Part shown: positions 23,871 through 31,907 of the stretch, one piece after another | Numbering within the stretch: the stretch's first letter is position 1 | Layout of the letters: every line of letters starts with the position of its first letter | Source: Microbacterium testaceum | GTDB taxonomy: Bacteria; Actinomycetota; Actinomycetes; Actinomycetales; Microbacteriaceae | Reading direction: 5' to 3' | Length of the DNA: 51,570 nt | Assembly: GCF_001476285.1 (NCBI RefSeq) | Contig: NZ_LDRU01000011.1 | Coordinates: 1 to 51,570 of the forward strand | Program-made: the position numbers and the translations under genes | The notes under the pieces: generated by a model | Told to the model about the DNA's origin: nothing | Database searches by the model: none | The model's input: the letters and a program-made list of their open reading frames with translations, nothing else

Positions 23871-26303
23871 ATGGCTGGTGTCCGCCGATCGGTCATCGCC
23901 CTCCTCGCCGCTCTCCTCGTCGTTCTTCTGAGCGCGCCGCCAGCGCTGGCATCCGATCGAGGCGAGCCGACAGACCTCGTCCCGCGAGACGGCGCGTACT
24001 TCGGGTCGATCCTCGACTGGAGCCGCGACAATGTCGCCGACCAGGCCGAACGACTCGGGGCCCCCAGCGCGGTCTATCAGCGCGATGTCTCGTATCCCCT
24101 GACGGATACGGAGAAGGGGTATCTGGCGGGCTTCTTCGACCAGACCGCCGCGGCCGGCGCGATCTCGGTGGTCGCCGTGAACCCCACGGTGCCGCTCGCC
24201 GAGCTCGATCGCGTGGACGCGGAGGCCTTCGTCGACGCGCTCGACCGGATCGCCCGGCCCACGGGCGCCCCCCTCTACCTCAGCTTCGCGCCCGACATGA
24301 ACACGACGTGGGTCGGGTGGGGACAGCGCCCCGATGAGTACCGCGCCGCGTTCACCCTCTTTGCCGACGTCGTGCACGAGCGACTCCCCGACGCGGCTCT
24401 CGTGTGGTCACCGTTCTGGGGCGGGGACTACCCGTTCGCGGCGACGTCCACCCCCGCACCCGCGGGGACCGACACCGACGGCGACGGCGCTCTCACCTCC
24501 GCCGACGATCCGTACGCGCCCTACTACCCGGGCGACTCCGCGGTCGACGCGGTGGGGCTGTCGCTCTACTTCGACGAGACGGGCGGAGTGGAGGCCCGCA
24601 ACGTGGTGCCGGACCCGGACGCCTTCGTCTCGCGCCTGACCGGCGCTGACGAATCCGGCACCCCGGACTTCGCCGGTGTGTACTCCTCACCGGACCGGCC
24701 CCTGCTGATCGAGACGGCGGCCTTCTACAGCGCGAGCGTCGGCGGTGCCTCCGAGCTCGAGGTCAAGTCGGCCTGGTGGCGGCAGATCGAGGGGGCGGTG
24801 GCATCCGGTCTGCTTCCCTCGCTCGCGGCGGTCATCTGGGAAGACACCGCCACCACGCGCGGCGTCGTGGGCGAGACGGTGATCGACTGGTCCGTGACCC
24901 TGTCGTCGGATGCCGTGCGCACGGCTTTCGTCAGCGACCTGCGCTCTTCCGACCTGGTGCTCGGCCCGGTGCGCGAGCCCTCGGGATCGTCGGCCGTATC
25001 GACCCCCGTGGAGGGGTGGGCGGGCTGGATCGTCGTCGCGGTGGTCGTCGCCCTCATCGCGGGTCTGGTGATCTTCGCGACCCGCGGCTCGGCCCGCGCC
25101 CAGCGACTGCGGTACGCCGGCTCGCCCTCGAGAGACGCCCGCATCGACCTCTTGCGCGGTCTCGCGATCGTCTTCGTCGTCGTGAATCACCTCGGTCTCG
25201 CGAGCTACCTGCAGATCGGGACGCAGGAGTTCCTGGGGGTCGTCTCGGGCGCGGAGCTGTTCGTTCTGCTCTCGGGTGCCGTGCTCGGTCTCGTCTATCG
25301 GCCGAAACTCGTGTCGGGCGGCATCGGAGAAGTCGTGATTCGCACCGCCGGGCGCTCGTGGAAGCTTTATCGCACCGCGCTGGTGGTCGTGGTGCTGATC
25401 TTCTTCCTGTCGCTCCTCCCCTTCCTGAACGGGCGGGCGGTCACCACCTTCACCGACCAGGGCACGGGTGCCGCCGGTACCGGTGCGACGGGACGGGTCT
25501 ACGACCTCTACGCGGGAGCCGACCGCCTGCTGCAGTACCCCGTGGATCCGCAGGTCGTGATCGACTTCCTCCTCCTGCGGATGGGGCCCTGGCAGTTCAA
25601 CGTCATGGGGCTGTACGTGGTTCTGCTGCTGATCTCCCCGCTCGTGCTGTGGGCGCTCGGGCGGCGCTGGTGGCCGTGGGTGCTGGGCGCGAGTCTCGCG
25701 CTCTACGTGGTGGGCCACGTCACGCGGTTCCGGTTGGTCCCCGCCCAGTTCGAGGATTCCTTCCCGCTGCTGGTGTGGCAGCTGCTCTTCGTCGTCGGGA
25801 TGGTCGCCGGGTTCCATCGGCGAGAGATCCTCGCGTGGTTCGCCACGCGGGCAGGCCGGGTCGCGTTGATCGCGATCGTGGCGGTCGCCGTCGCGCTGAT
25901 GCTGTTCTCGTGGAACAACCCGTACGCGCCGGCCCCGGGCGACCCGCGCCTCGCCCTGATCTCCGACAACACGTTCCGCGGCGTCTACGGGGCGCTGTTC
26001 GAACGCACCTATCTCGCCCCGGGTCGGCTGATGAACGTCCTCGTGCTCGTGGTGGCGCTCTACGCGCTGCTCACGACCTTCTGGAAGCCGATCGCCGCGG
26101 TCGCCGGTGGCTTCCTCATACCGCTCGGACAGTCCACGTTGTACGTGTTCGTCATGCACGTGTTCTTCGCCCTCGCGGTCGCCAGCATCCCGTTCCTCAC
26201 ACGCGGCGACCTCCTGCTCGACACCCTCGCCAACGTCGTGGTCCTGGCCCTCCTGTGGGTCATGGTGCGCACGCGATTCCTCTTCGCGGTGGTGCCGCGA
26301 TGA
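23871..26303 (+). CDS. GH26-like extracellular domain fused to OpgC-type membrane acyltransferase
   Basis: The 810-residue protein starts with a signal peptide (residues 1-27, ending PPALASD). Residues about 35-365 form a GH26-like (beta-mannanase fold) domain with YLSFAPDMNTTWVGWG (136-151), VWSPFWGG and RPLLIETAAF (Glu281, nucleophile position). The usual HE acid/base pair reads PD (Asp142). An inserted DTDGDGALTSAD loop (201-212) looks like a calcium-binding EF-hand loop. A helix at 383-404 leads to an OpgC/acyltransferase-3 domain of about ten helices starting RIDLLRGLAIVFVVVNHLG (His440). OpgC proteins add succinyl groups to periplasmic glucans. The fusion suggests binding or trimming plus acyl decoration of an exported polysaccharide. 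I chose ATG 23871 for the signal peptide. Its stop overlaps the next ATG. Confidence 0.87.
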   Translation: MAGVRRSVIALLAALLVVLLSAPPALASDRGEPTDLVPRDGAYFGSILDWSRDNVADQAERLGAPSAVYQRDVSYPLTDTEKGYLAGFFDQTAAAGAISVVAVNPTVPLAELDRVDAEAFVDALDRIARPTGAPLYLSFAPDMNTTWVGWGQRPDEYRAAFTLFADVVHERLPDAALVWSPFWGGDYPFAATSTPAPAGTDTDGDGALTSADDPYAPYYPGDSAVDAVGLSLYFDETGGVEARNVVPDPDAFVSRLTGADESGTPDFAGVYSSPDRPLLIETAAFYSASVGGASELEVKSAWWRQIEGAVASGLLPSLAAVIWEDTATTRGVVGETVIDWSVTLSSDAVRTAFVSDLRSSDLVLGPVREPSGSSAVSTPVEGWAGWIVVAVVVALIAGLVIFATRGSARAQRLRYAGSPSRDARIDLLRGLAIVFVVVNHLGLASYLQIGTQEFLGVVSGAELFVLLSGAVLGLVYRPKLVSGGIGEVVIRTAGRSWKLYRTALVVVVLIFFLSLLPFLNGRAVTTFTDQGTGAAGTGATGRVYDLYAGADRLLQYPVDPQVVIDFLLLRMGPWQFNVMGLYVVLLLISPLVLWALGRRWWPWVLGASLALYVVGHVTRFRLVPAQFEDSFPLLVWQLLFVVGMVAGFHRREILAWFATRAGRVALIAIVAVAVALMLFSWNNPYAPAPGDPRLALISDNTFRGVYGALFERTYLAPGRLMNVLVLVVALYALLTTFWKPIAAVAGGFLIPLGQSTLYVFVMHVFFALAVASIPFLTRGDLLLDTLANVVVLALLWVMVRTRFLFAVVPR

Positions 26304-28351
26304 ACGGGCCGGAAAGGACGGATGCCGTGACCGACGACACTCGCATCAGCGAAGGGCGACTGCTCGTCCTGCGGATCGTCGTCGTGCTCACGATCCTTCT
26401 CGGGGTCAACTACGTCTCGTGGCGATGGCTGTTCTCGCTCAACTGGGATGCGTGGTGGATCGCCGTCCCGCTCATCGCCGCCGAGACCTACAGCCTGATC
26501 GACGTCTGCCTGTTCGGGATGATGATGTGGAAGGCTCGCGGCCGACCGGCGCCGCCCCCACCCTCCGAGGGTCTCGCTGTCGACGTCTTCATCGCGACGT
26601 ACAACGAGCCGATCGACCTCGTAATGGCCACGGCTCTCGCCGCGCAGCGCATCCGCTATCCGCACCACACGTGGATCCTCGACGATGGCGGGCGCGCCGA
26701 GATGCGAGACCGCGCCGAGGCCGCGGGCATCGGATACATCTCGCGCGGGGCCGAGTGGGACGATCGTCCCCGGCACGCGAAGGCCGGCAACATCAACAAC
26801 GCCCTGCAGGCCACCGACGGCGAGTTCATCCTCATCCTTGACGCGGACATGATCCCCCGACCCGAGATCCTCGACCGCACGCTCGGTTACTTCGATGATC
26901 CGCGCGTCGCACTCGTGCAGACGCCGCAGGTCTTCAGCAACGTGGCCACGGGCGACCCCCTCGGCAGCCAGGCGCCGCTGTTCTATGGTCCGATCCAGCA
27001 GGGCAAGGACGGGTGGAACGCCGCCTTCTTCTGCGGCTCGAACGCCATCCTTCGACGCGAAGCCCTCATGCAGCTCGGCATCGTCGGATACGTGCGCGAA
27101 CTCGATCAGTCGGTCGCCCGCGCATTGCGCAGCGCGACGCGCGTGATCGAGAAGGCGCGCACCTCACCCGCGGCATCCGACCCCGCGGTCTCGGCGGCTC
27201 TCGACGAGGTGTCGGCAGGGGTCGCCGAAGCCCGGTCGCGCCTGCGGGCGCGTGAGCCGCTGGGCGAGGTCACCTATCGCCTGCACCGCCGAGTGGATGC
27301 CGCCACCCAATCGATCGTGGCGTCCGACGTCGCGGGGATCGACGACGACCTCCGCGAGCTGGCCGCCTTGGCCGGCCCCGCGGGCGCGGGAGCGAGCCCC
27401 GAGGAGCAGGCGTTCGACGTGGAGCAGGCGGTCGCCGCGCTCGCCACGCGTGAACTGTCTCCGCTGAACGCGCTCGAGGCCGTGCAGGCGGTGCTGCGCA
27501 CCATCGGCGTGGACCGCGCCGGGGAGGCGCAGCCGGTCATGCCGCTCGCGACCATCTCCGTGACCGAGGACATGGCGACGTCGATGCGCATGCACGGCTT
27601 GGGCTGGAAGAGCGTCTATCACCACGAGCTGCTCGCCGACGGTCTTGCGCCGGAGGACCTCGGCACCATGCTCACCCAGCGGCTGCGCTGGGCGCAGGGC
27701 ACCATGCAGGTTCTCCTGCGCGAGAACCCGCTCGTGCAGTGGGGCATGTCGCTACCCCAGCGGCTGATGTACTTCGCCACGATGTGGAGCTACCTGTCGG
27801 GGTACGCCGCCGTGGTCTACTTCGCCGCCCCCATCATCTTCCTGGTGCTCGGCATCCTTCCCGTCCACGCGTACGCGGGGGACTTCTTCGCGCGGTTCAT
27901 CCCGTTCATGCTCGTCAATCAGCTGCTGTTCTTCGTCGCGGCGAAGGGGGCTCCCACGTGGCGCGGGCAGCAGTACAGCCTGGCGTTGTTCCCGGTGTGG
28001 TTGAAAGCGTGCTCCACGGCGTTCACGAACGTCGTCCTGCGGATTCCGCTCGGTTTCGCCGTGACCCCGAAGACGCGTCCGAGCACGAACGGGCCGCAGT
28101 GGCACCTCATCAAGACCCAGCTGGTCGTCATGGGGCTGCTGGTCGTGGCGATCATCGTCGGCGCCATCCGCCTGTTCGTCAACGGTGCCGAGCCGATCGG
28201 CACCGCCGTCAACATCGCGTGGGCGATCTACGATCTTGTGGTGCTCAGCGTGCTCTTCCAGGCGGCGACCTTCACCGGGTACGACCCCGTCGCCGAGGCT
28301 GAGCGGCTCGCCGAGCACGGGCGGCGGTCGTCGCGAAAGGAGCGCCGATGA
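26300..28351 (+). CDS. Cellulose-synthase-like membrane glycosyltransferase with large internal insertion
   Basis: This 683-residue processive GT2 enzyme should make and extrude a polysaccharide. Two N-terminal helices (about 20-42 and 50-76) precede the catalytic motifs. ATYNEP (99-104), ILDDGG (126-131), AKAGNINNAL (160-169), DAD (181-183), FFCGSNAILRR (243-253), TED (422-424) and QRLRW (460-464) are all intact. Helices 489-525, 530-560 and two near 595-645 form the channel region. Between FCGSN and TED there are about 175 residues instead of the usual 30-40; the extra 150 are charged and helical. No PilZ domain is seen, so control may come from the phosphatase/STAS/kinase genes that follow. 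ATGA overlaps occur at both ends. Confidence 0.9.
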   Translation: MNGPERTDAVTDDTRISEGRLLVLRIVVVLTILLGVNYVSWRWLFSLNWDAWWIAVPLIAAETYSLIDVCLFGMMMWKARGRPAPPPPSEGLAVDVFIATYNEPIDLVMATALAAQRIRYPHHTWILDDGGRAEMRDRAEAAGIGYISRGAEWDDRPRHAKAGNINNALQATDGEFILILDADMIPRPEILDRTLGYFDDPRVALVQTPQVFSNVATGDPLGSQAPLFYGPIQQGKDGWNAAFFCGSNAILRREALMQLGIVGYVRELDQSVARALRSATRVIEKARTSPAASDPAVSAALDEVSAGVAEARSRLRAREPLGEVTYRLHRRVDAATQSIVASDVAGIDDDLRELAALAGPAGAGASPEEQAFDVEQAVAALATRELSPLNALEAVQAVLRTIGVDRAGEAQPVMPLATISVTEDMATSMRMHGLGWKSVYHHELLADGLAPEDLGTMLTQRLRWAQGTMQVLLRENPLVQWGMSLPQRLMYFATMWSYLSGYAAVVYFAAPIIFLVLGILPVHAYAGDFFARFIPFMLVNQLLFFVAAKGAPTWRGQQYSLALFPVWLKACSTAFTNVVLRIPLGFAVTPKTRPSTNGPQWHLIKTQLVVMGLLVVAIIVGAIRLFVNGAEPIGTAVNIAWAIYDLVVLSVLFQAATFTGYDPVAEAERLAEHGRRSSRKERR

Positions 28352-29538
28352 GTGTGACCATCCCGGAGTTCGACGATGCAGCCCGGCAGCGGGCGATCGA
28401 GGAGCTCGGCATCCTCGACACCCCGCGCGACGAGCGCATCGACCGCGTCACGCGCCTCGCCCAGGAGGTGTTCGGCGTGCCCATGGTGAGCGTGACGCTC
28501 CTCGACCGCGACCGGCAGTGGCGCAAGTCCGAGATCGGTCTCGGCGGGCGCGAGGCGCCGCGCGAAGATGCGTTCTGCGACTTCACCGTGCGAGAGGGGC
28601 GCACCGTCGTCATCCCCGATGCGAGCGCCGACGAGCTCTGGGCCGCGAACCCCTTCGTCGAGGGAGACCCGCACCTGCGCTTCTACGCCGGTCATCCCCT
28701 GCAAGCGGCCGGGGGCGAACGCATCGGGACCCTCTGCCTGCTCGATACGAAACCCCGCTCGCTCGACGAGCGCGAGGAAGACCTGCTCCGCGACCTGGCC
28801 GCGTGGGTCCAGTCCGAGATCCTCCGGCAGAACGAGCTCGATGACGCCGTGGCGGTGCAGAGCACCCTGCGCCCCCGCACGGCGCCGGAACTCCCCGGAT
28901 ACGAGATCGCGGCCGTCACCGTCGCCGCGGGCCAGATGTCGGGCGACCTCTACGACTGGTACCCGGTCGGAGAGGGGGTTCGCTTCACTCTGGCCGACGT
29001 CATGGGCAAGGGCCTCGGCGCGGCCCTCCTGGCGGTCGGCCTGCGCGCCTCGCTACGCACGCTCCCCGATCGAGAGCTCCTGGATGCCATCCGCGAGGCG
29101 GACCGCCTGCTGGAGGCGGACGTCGCCGACCTCGGCACCTTCGTCACCGCGTTCCACGCCCAGCTGGAGGCGGGTACGGGCATCCTGCGCTTCGTTGATG
29201 CCGGGCACAGCCTCGGTTACATCCTGCGCGCGGACGACACGTGGGAGCACCTCTTCTCCACCGGGATGCCGCTGGGGATGGGTTTGGCGGACGCGCGCGC
29301 CGAAGCCGAGACGAGGCTCGCTCCGGGCGACATCTTCATGGTGTGCAGCGACGGTCTGCTGGATGTGCTGGATCCGTCGGATCCCCTCGGGCACGTACGG
29401 CGCGTTCTTCGCGAGAACGGTATCGCCGGCGCGCTGGACGAGGCCGCCCGCCTCGCGCGCGGCGCGACGGCGACGGACGACGTGACGGTGATGGTGGTGG
29501 CGCGCGACGGCGACGTCGCCTGGGAAGGAGCACGATGA
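28348..29538 (+). CDS. GAF-domain SpoIIE/PP2C serine phosphatase
   Basis: This 396-residue cytoplasmic phosphatase should dephosphorylate the STAS protein encoded next. Residues about 20-165 form a GAF sensor domain (EDAFCDFTVREGRTVVIPDA, FYAGHPLQA, IGTLCLLDT). A short linker leads to the PP2C/SpoIIE domain (about 190-390). It has metal-binding SGDLYDW, DVMGKG, DAGHS, CSDGLLD and TDDVTVMVV motifs, so it looks active. The gene overlaps the synthase stop as ATGA and the STAS start as ATGA. This is the RsbU/RsbP-like input arm of a partner switch. The GAF ligand is unknown; the FCDF motif resembles the subgroup often found before signalling output domains. Confidence 0.93.
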   Translation: MSVTIPEFDDAARQRAIEELGILDTPRDERIDRVTRLAQEVFGVPMVSVTLLDRDRQWRKSEIGLGGREAPREDAFCDFTVREGRTVVIPDASADELWAANPFVEGDPHLRFYAGHPLQAAGGERIGTLCLLDTKPRSLDEREEDLLRDLAAWVQSEILRQNELDDAVAVQSTLRPRTAPELPGYEIAAVTVAAGQMSGDLYDWYPVGEGVRFTLADVMGKGLGAALLAVGLRASLRTLPDRELLDAIREADRLLEADVADLGTFVTAFHAQLEAGTGILRFVDAGHSLGYILRADDTWEHLFSTGMPLGMGLADARAEAETRLAPGDIFMVCSDGLLDVLDPSDPLGHVRRVLRENGIAGALDEAARLARGATATDDVTVMVVARDGDVAWEGAR

Positions 29539-29867
29539 ACATCGAACGACGCGAGTCTGCGGACGCGGTCGTCCTGGGGGTCGAGGGAAGGCTCACGGCC
29601 GCGGTCGCCCCGCAGCTCCGAGCGGAGGTCTCGGATCTCGTCGCGGCCGGTCGGACCCGGCTCGTCGTCGACCTCGAGAGAGTCGACTTCATCGACTCCT
29701 CTGGTCTCGGGGCACTCATCGGTGCCCTGAAAGCGACACGCGTCGCCGGGGGAGACCTGAGGATCGCCGCCGCGGGGGAACAGGTGCGACAGGTGTTGCG
29801 CCTGACCAACCTCGATCGGGTCCTCCATGTGTACCCCGACGCCGACGGTGCGTTCGATGGTGTCTGA
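29535..29867 (+). CDS. STAS-domain anti-anti-sigma factor (RsbV/SpoIIAA-like)
   Basis: This 110-residue single STAS domain is the switch protein of the module. VEGRLTAAVAPQLRAEVSDLV is followed by LVVDLERVDFIDSSGLGALIGALKATR. The DSSG motif holds the predicted phosphoserine (Ser56 by analogy with SpoIIAA Ser58). It ends VLRLTNLDRVLHVYPD, the family's terminal helix. In known systems the unphosphorylated form binds the kinase and frees its target. It overlaps the phosphatase gene by 4 bases and the kinase gene by 11. Confidence 0.93.
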   Translation: MNIERRESADAVVLGVEGRLTAAVAPQLRAEVSDLVAAGRTRLVVDLERVDFIDSSGLGALIGALKATRVAGGDLRIAAAGEQVRQVLRLTNLDRVLHVYPDADGAFDGV

Positions 29868-30276
29868 GATCACCGTCACCCGCGAGGGGGCCGCGACTCT
29901 CGCGTTCGTCGAAGGGCTGCACGGCGCGCTCGAGGAACTGGCTCATTGCGTTCCGCACATCGCCGAAGACGATCTCTCGCTCTTCTCGCTCGCGGTGATC
30001 GAGATCGCCACGAACATCGCCGTGCACGCGCCCCGGGGCGGTGACGAGGTGTCGTTGTCGGTGGAGCTGTCGGCCGGCGACGAGCTGCGCGCGGTCCTGC
30101 GCGACTCCGCACCGCCGGTGCACCTCGACCTCACCGCCGCCACGATGGCCGACGCGCTCGCCGAATCGGGCCGCGGTCTCGCGATCGCGGCTGCGGTGTG
30201 CGACGAGCTCTCGGTCGAGCGCCACCGGGGGAATCTCTGGCGCCTCGTCCGCCGTGTCGGTCCCCGCTCCGTGTGA
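29857..30276 (+). CDS. RsbW/SpoIIAB-like serine kinase (anti-sigma factor family)
   Basis: This 139-residue GHKL ATPase should phosphorylate the STAS protein and sequester a partner. The N-box is AVIEIATNIAVHA (Glu49, Asn53), and a G2-type box is ESGRGLAI (103-110). The G1 region reads RDSAPPVHLD, so the usual DxGxG glycines are missing, which may lower activity. ATG 29857 and GTG 29860 are both possible; I use the first. No sigma factor gene lies in the window, so the output partner is unknown. It could be an unlinked sigma factor or a component of the polysaccharide machinery. Confidence 0.87.
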   Translation: MVSEITVTREGAATLAFVEGLHGALEELAHCVPHIAEDDLSLFSLAVIEIATNIAVHAPRGGDEVSLSVELSAGDELRAVLRDSAPPVHLDLTAATMADALAESGRGLAIAAAVCDELSVERHRGNLWRLVRRVGPRSV

Positions 30277-30316
30277 GATTCCCCTGACCCTCACACGATT
30301 CTCAGCCGCGCGTCCC

Positions 30317-30322
30317 TAAGAT
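30317..30322 (+). promoter_or_regulatory. Putative -10 box upstream of the LCP gene
   Basis: TAAGAT lies about 80 bases before the GTG at 30405, in the gap after the five-gene operon. The LCP gene may therefore have its own promoter. Confidence 0.35.
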
Positions 30323-30404
30323 GGCTCCGACCTGTGGCCGCGGCCCAGGTGCGATGCCGGGATGCGATGTCCTGCCGATGGCATCCGTCCCCGAAAGGAC
30401 CCGA

Positions 30405-31673
30405 GTGAGCAAGAGCACGACCCCGCGCGGGCAGAAAACCGTCGCGCGTCACGGACGTCTGCGGACGCTCAGCCCCGCCGGCCAGATCCTTCGCGGTGTC
30501 GCCGTGGGTCTGGCCGTTCTTCTCGTCGCCGGCTTCGGCGTCGGTGCGTACGCGATCTACGACCTGTCGTCGAGCTTCACCGCCGACGCGGTCGAGCTGA
30601 AGGGCCAGCCCGCCGTTCCGCCCGACATCGGCGAGCTCAAGGGCGGGGTGAACATGCTGCTCGTCGGTACCGACGAGTGCGAGCCCGCCTTCGCCTCGCT
30701 CTTTGGCGACCGCTGCACGGGCGCTGACTCCGAGGGCAGTCTCAACGACGTCAACATGCTCGTGCACATCTCCGACGAGCCGCGACGCGTGACCGTCATC
30801 TCGTTCCCGCGCGACCTCATGGTGCCGATTCCCTCGTGCACGGATGCCAACGGCAACGAGACCTCCGCAATGAGCAAGCAGCAGATCAACAGCGCTTTCT
30901 CGTACGGCGGGCTGTCGTGCGTCGTGCAGACCATCTCGAAGCTCAGCGGACTCGAGATCCCGTTCGCGGCGAAGGTCAGCTTCGGCGGGGTCATCAACAT
31001 CACCGACGCGATCGGTGGCGTCGACGTGTGTATCGCCAACGGCATCAAGGATCCGTACACGGGCATCGACTGGCCCGCAGGAATGCGCACGGTGCAGGGC
31101 CTCGACGCGCTCCAGTTCCTGCGCACCCGTCACGGGGTCGGCGACGGCGGCGACCTCGGCCGCATCTCGAACCAGCAGCAGTACATGTCGCGCCTGGCCA
31201 ACAAGCTGAAGAGCCAGGAGGTGCTGTCGAACCCGGCGACCCTCTACAAGCTCGCCTCGACCGCGCTGCGCAACGTCGACCCGTCGACATCGCTGACCAA
31301 CCCGCTGACGCTCGTTCAGATCGCGTCCGCCGTGAAGGACGTCCCGTTCAGCGAGATCGTCTTCATCCAGTACCCGACGTTCACCGACTCTGCCGACCCG
31401 AACCGCGTCGTGCCCGACTACGACGCGGCCGACACGCTCTGGGCCGCGCTCGCGGCGAACCAGCCGCTGCAGCTCTCGGGCAACCTGAGCGACGGAGACG
31501 GCGTGGTCGTCGACGAGAACGCCCAGCCCACGCCGACCGACACGGCCACCCCGGCACCGACCGACAGCGCCGCGCCCACCCCCGACCCCTCTTCGTCGGC
31601 GATCACCCTGCCGTCGGAGATTGCGGGTCAGACCGCGGCGCAGGCGACCTGCTCGAACGGCAACGTCCGCTGA
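30405..31673 (+). CDS. LytR-CpsA-Psr (LCP) family cell-wall glycopolymer ligase
   Basis: The product is a 422-residue enzyme that transfers lipid-linked glycopolymers onto peptidoglycan. A short basic cytoplasmic tail and one membrane helix (about 28-55) precede the extracellular LCP domain. NMLLVGTDE, DVNMLVHISDEPRRVTVISFPRDLMV, GGVINITDAIGGVDVCI and LDALQFLRTRHGVGDGGDLGRISNQQQYM supply the conserved Asp and Arg residues. The C-terminal 60 residues are a Thr/Pro/Asp-rich tail. GTG 30405 has an AAAGGA ribosome-binding site 6 bases upstream; earlier in-frame ATGs lack one. It follows the polysaccharide operon on the same strand and could attach its product to the wall (inference). Confidence 0.93.
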   Translation: MSKSTTPRGQKTVARHGRLRTLSPAGQILRGVAVGLAVLLVAGFGVGAYAIYDLSSSFTADAVELKGQPAVPPDIGELKGGVNMLLVGTDECEPAFASLFGDRCTGADSEGSLNDVNMLVHISDEPRRVTVISFPRDLMVPIPSCTDANGNETSAMSKQQINSAFSYGGLSCVVQTISKLSGLEIPFAAKVSFGGVINITDAIGGVDVCIANGIKDPYTGIDWPAGMRTVQGLDALQFLRTRHGVGDGGDLGRISNQQQYMSRLANKLKSQEVLSNPATLYKLASTALRNVDPSTSLTNPLTLVQIASAVKDVPFSEIVFIQYPTFTDSADPNRVVPDYDAADTLWAALAANQPLQLSGNLSDGDGVVVDENAQPTPTDTATPAPTDSAAPTPDPSSSAITLPSEIAGQTAAQATCSNGNVR

Positions 31674-31727
31674 CGCTCTCGCCCTGGCATCCCGGCCGGT
31701 TCGGATTCGGATGCCAGGGCGCGAGCG
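31674..31727 (+). terminator. Long hairpin terminator after the LCP gene
   Basis: The 19-base arm 31674-31692 pairs with 31709-31727 with one mismatch (cgctctcgccctggcatcc / ggatgccagggcgcgagcg). The arms contain an inverted GGCATCC/GGATGCC pair. Confidence 0.85.
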
Positions 31728-31771
31728 GGTAGTATGAACCGGTGTGCTCGCGCCTTCGGCGTCGATCACCT

Positions 31772-31860
31772 GGAGACGTCGCATAGTCAGGCCTAGTGCA
31801 CCACCCTGCTAAGGTGGAGTCCCCGTAAGGGGACCGAGGGTTCAAATCCCTCCGTCTCCG
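31772..31860 (+). tRNA. tRNA-Ser (anticodon GCU)
   Basis: An 89-nt class II tRNA. Acceptor GGAGACG pairs with CGTCTCC, discriminator G. The anticodon arm CACCCTGCTAAGGTG has anticodon GCT. A long variable arm (GTCCCCGTAAGGGGAC) and T-arm AGGGTTCAAATCCCT complete it. CCA is not encoded. Confidence 0.95.
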
Positions 31861-31866
31861 CACCAT

Positions 31867-31897
31867 GAGAAAAGCCCCGGTTCGCCGGGGCTTTTCT
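31867..31897. terminator. Bidirectional terminator
   Basis: AGAAAAGCCCCGG pairs with CCGGGGCTTTTCT around TTCG. The A and T tails on both sides suit tRNA-Ser(GCU) on the plus strand and the MauE-type gene on the minus strand. Confidence 0.9.
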
Positions 31898-31907
31898 CGT
31901 TGCTGCG

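Noticed and set aside
24776..26299. Long open frame in another phase running into the GT2 synthase
   Set aside because: It is a shifted reading of the OpgC domain, Arg-rich and without motifs. The synthase starts at 26300 with an ATGA overlap.
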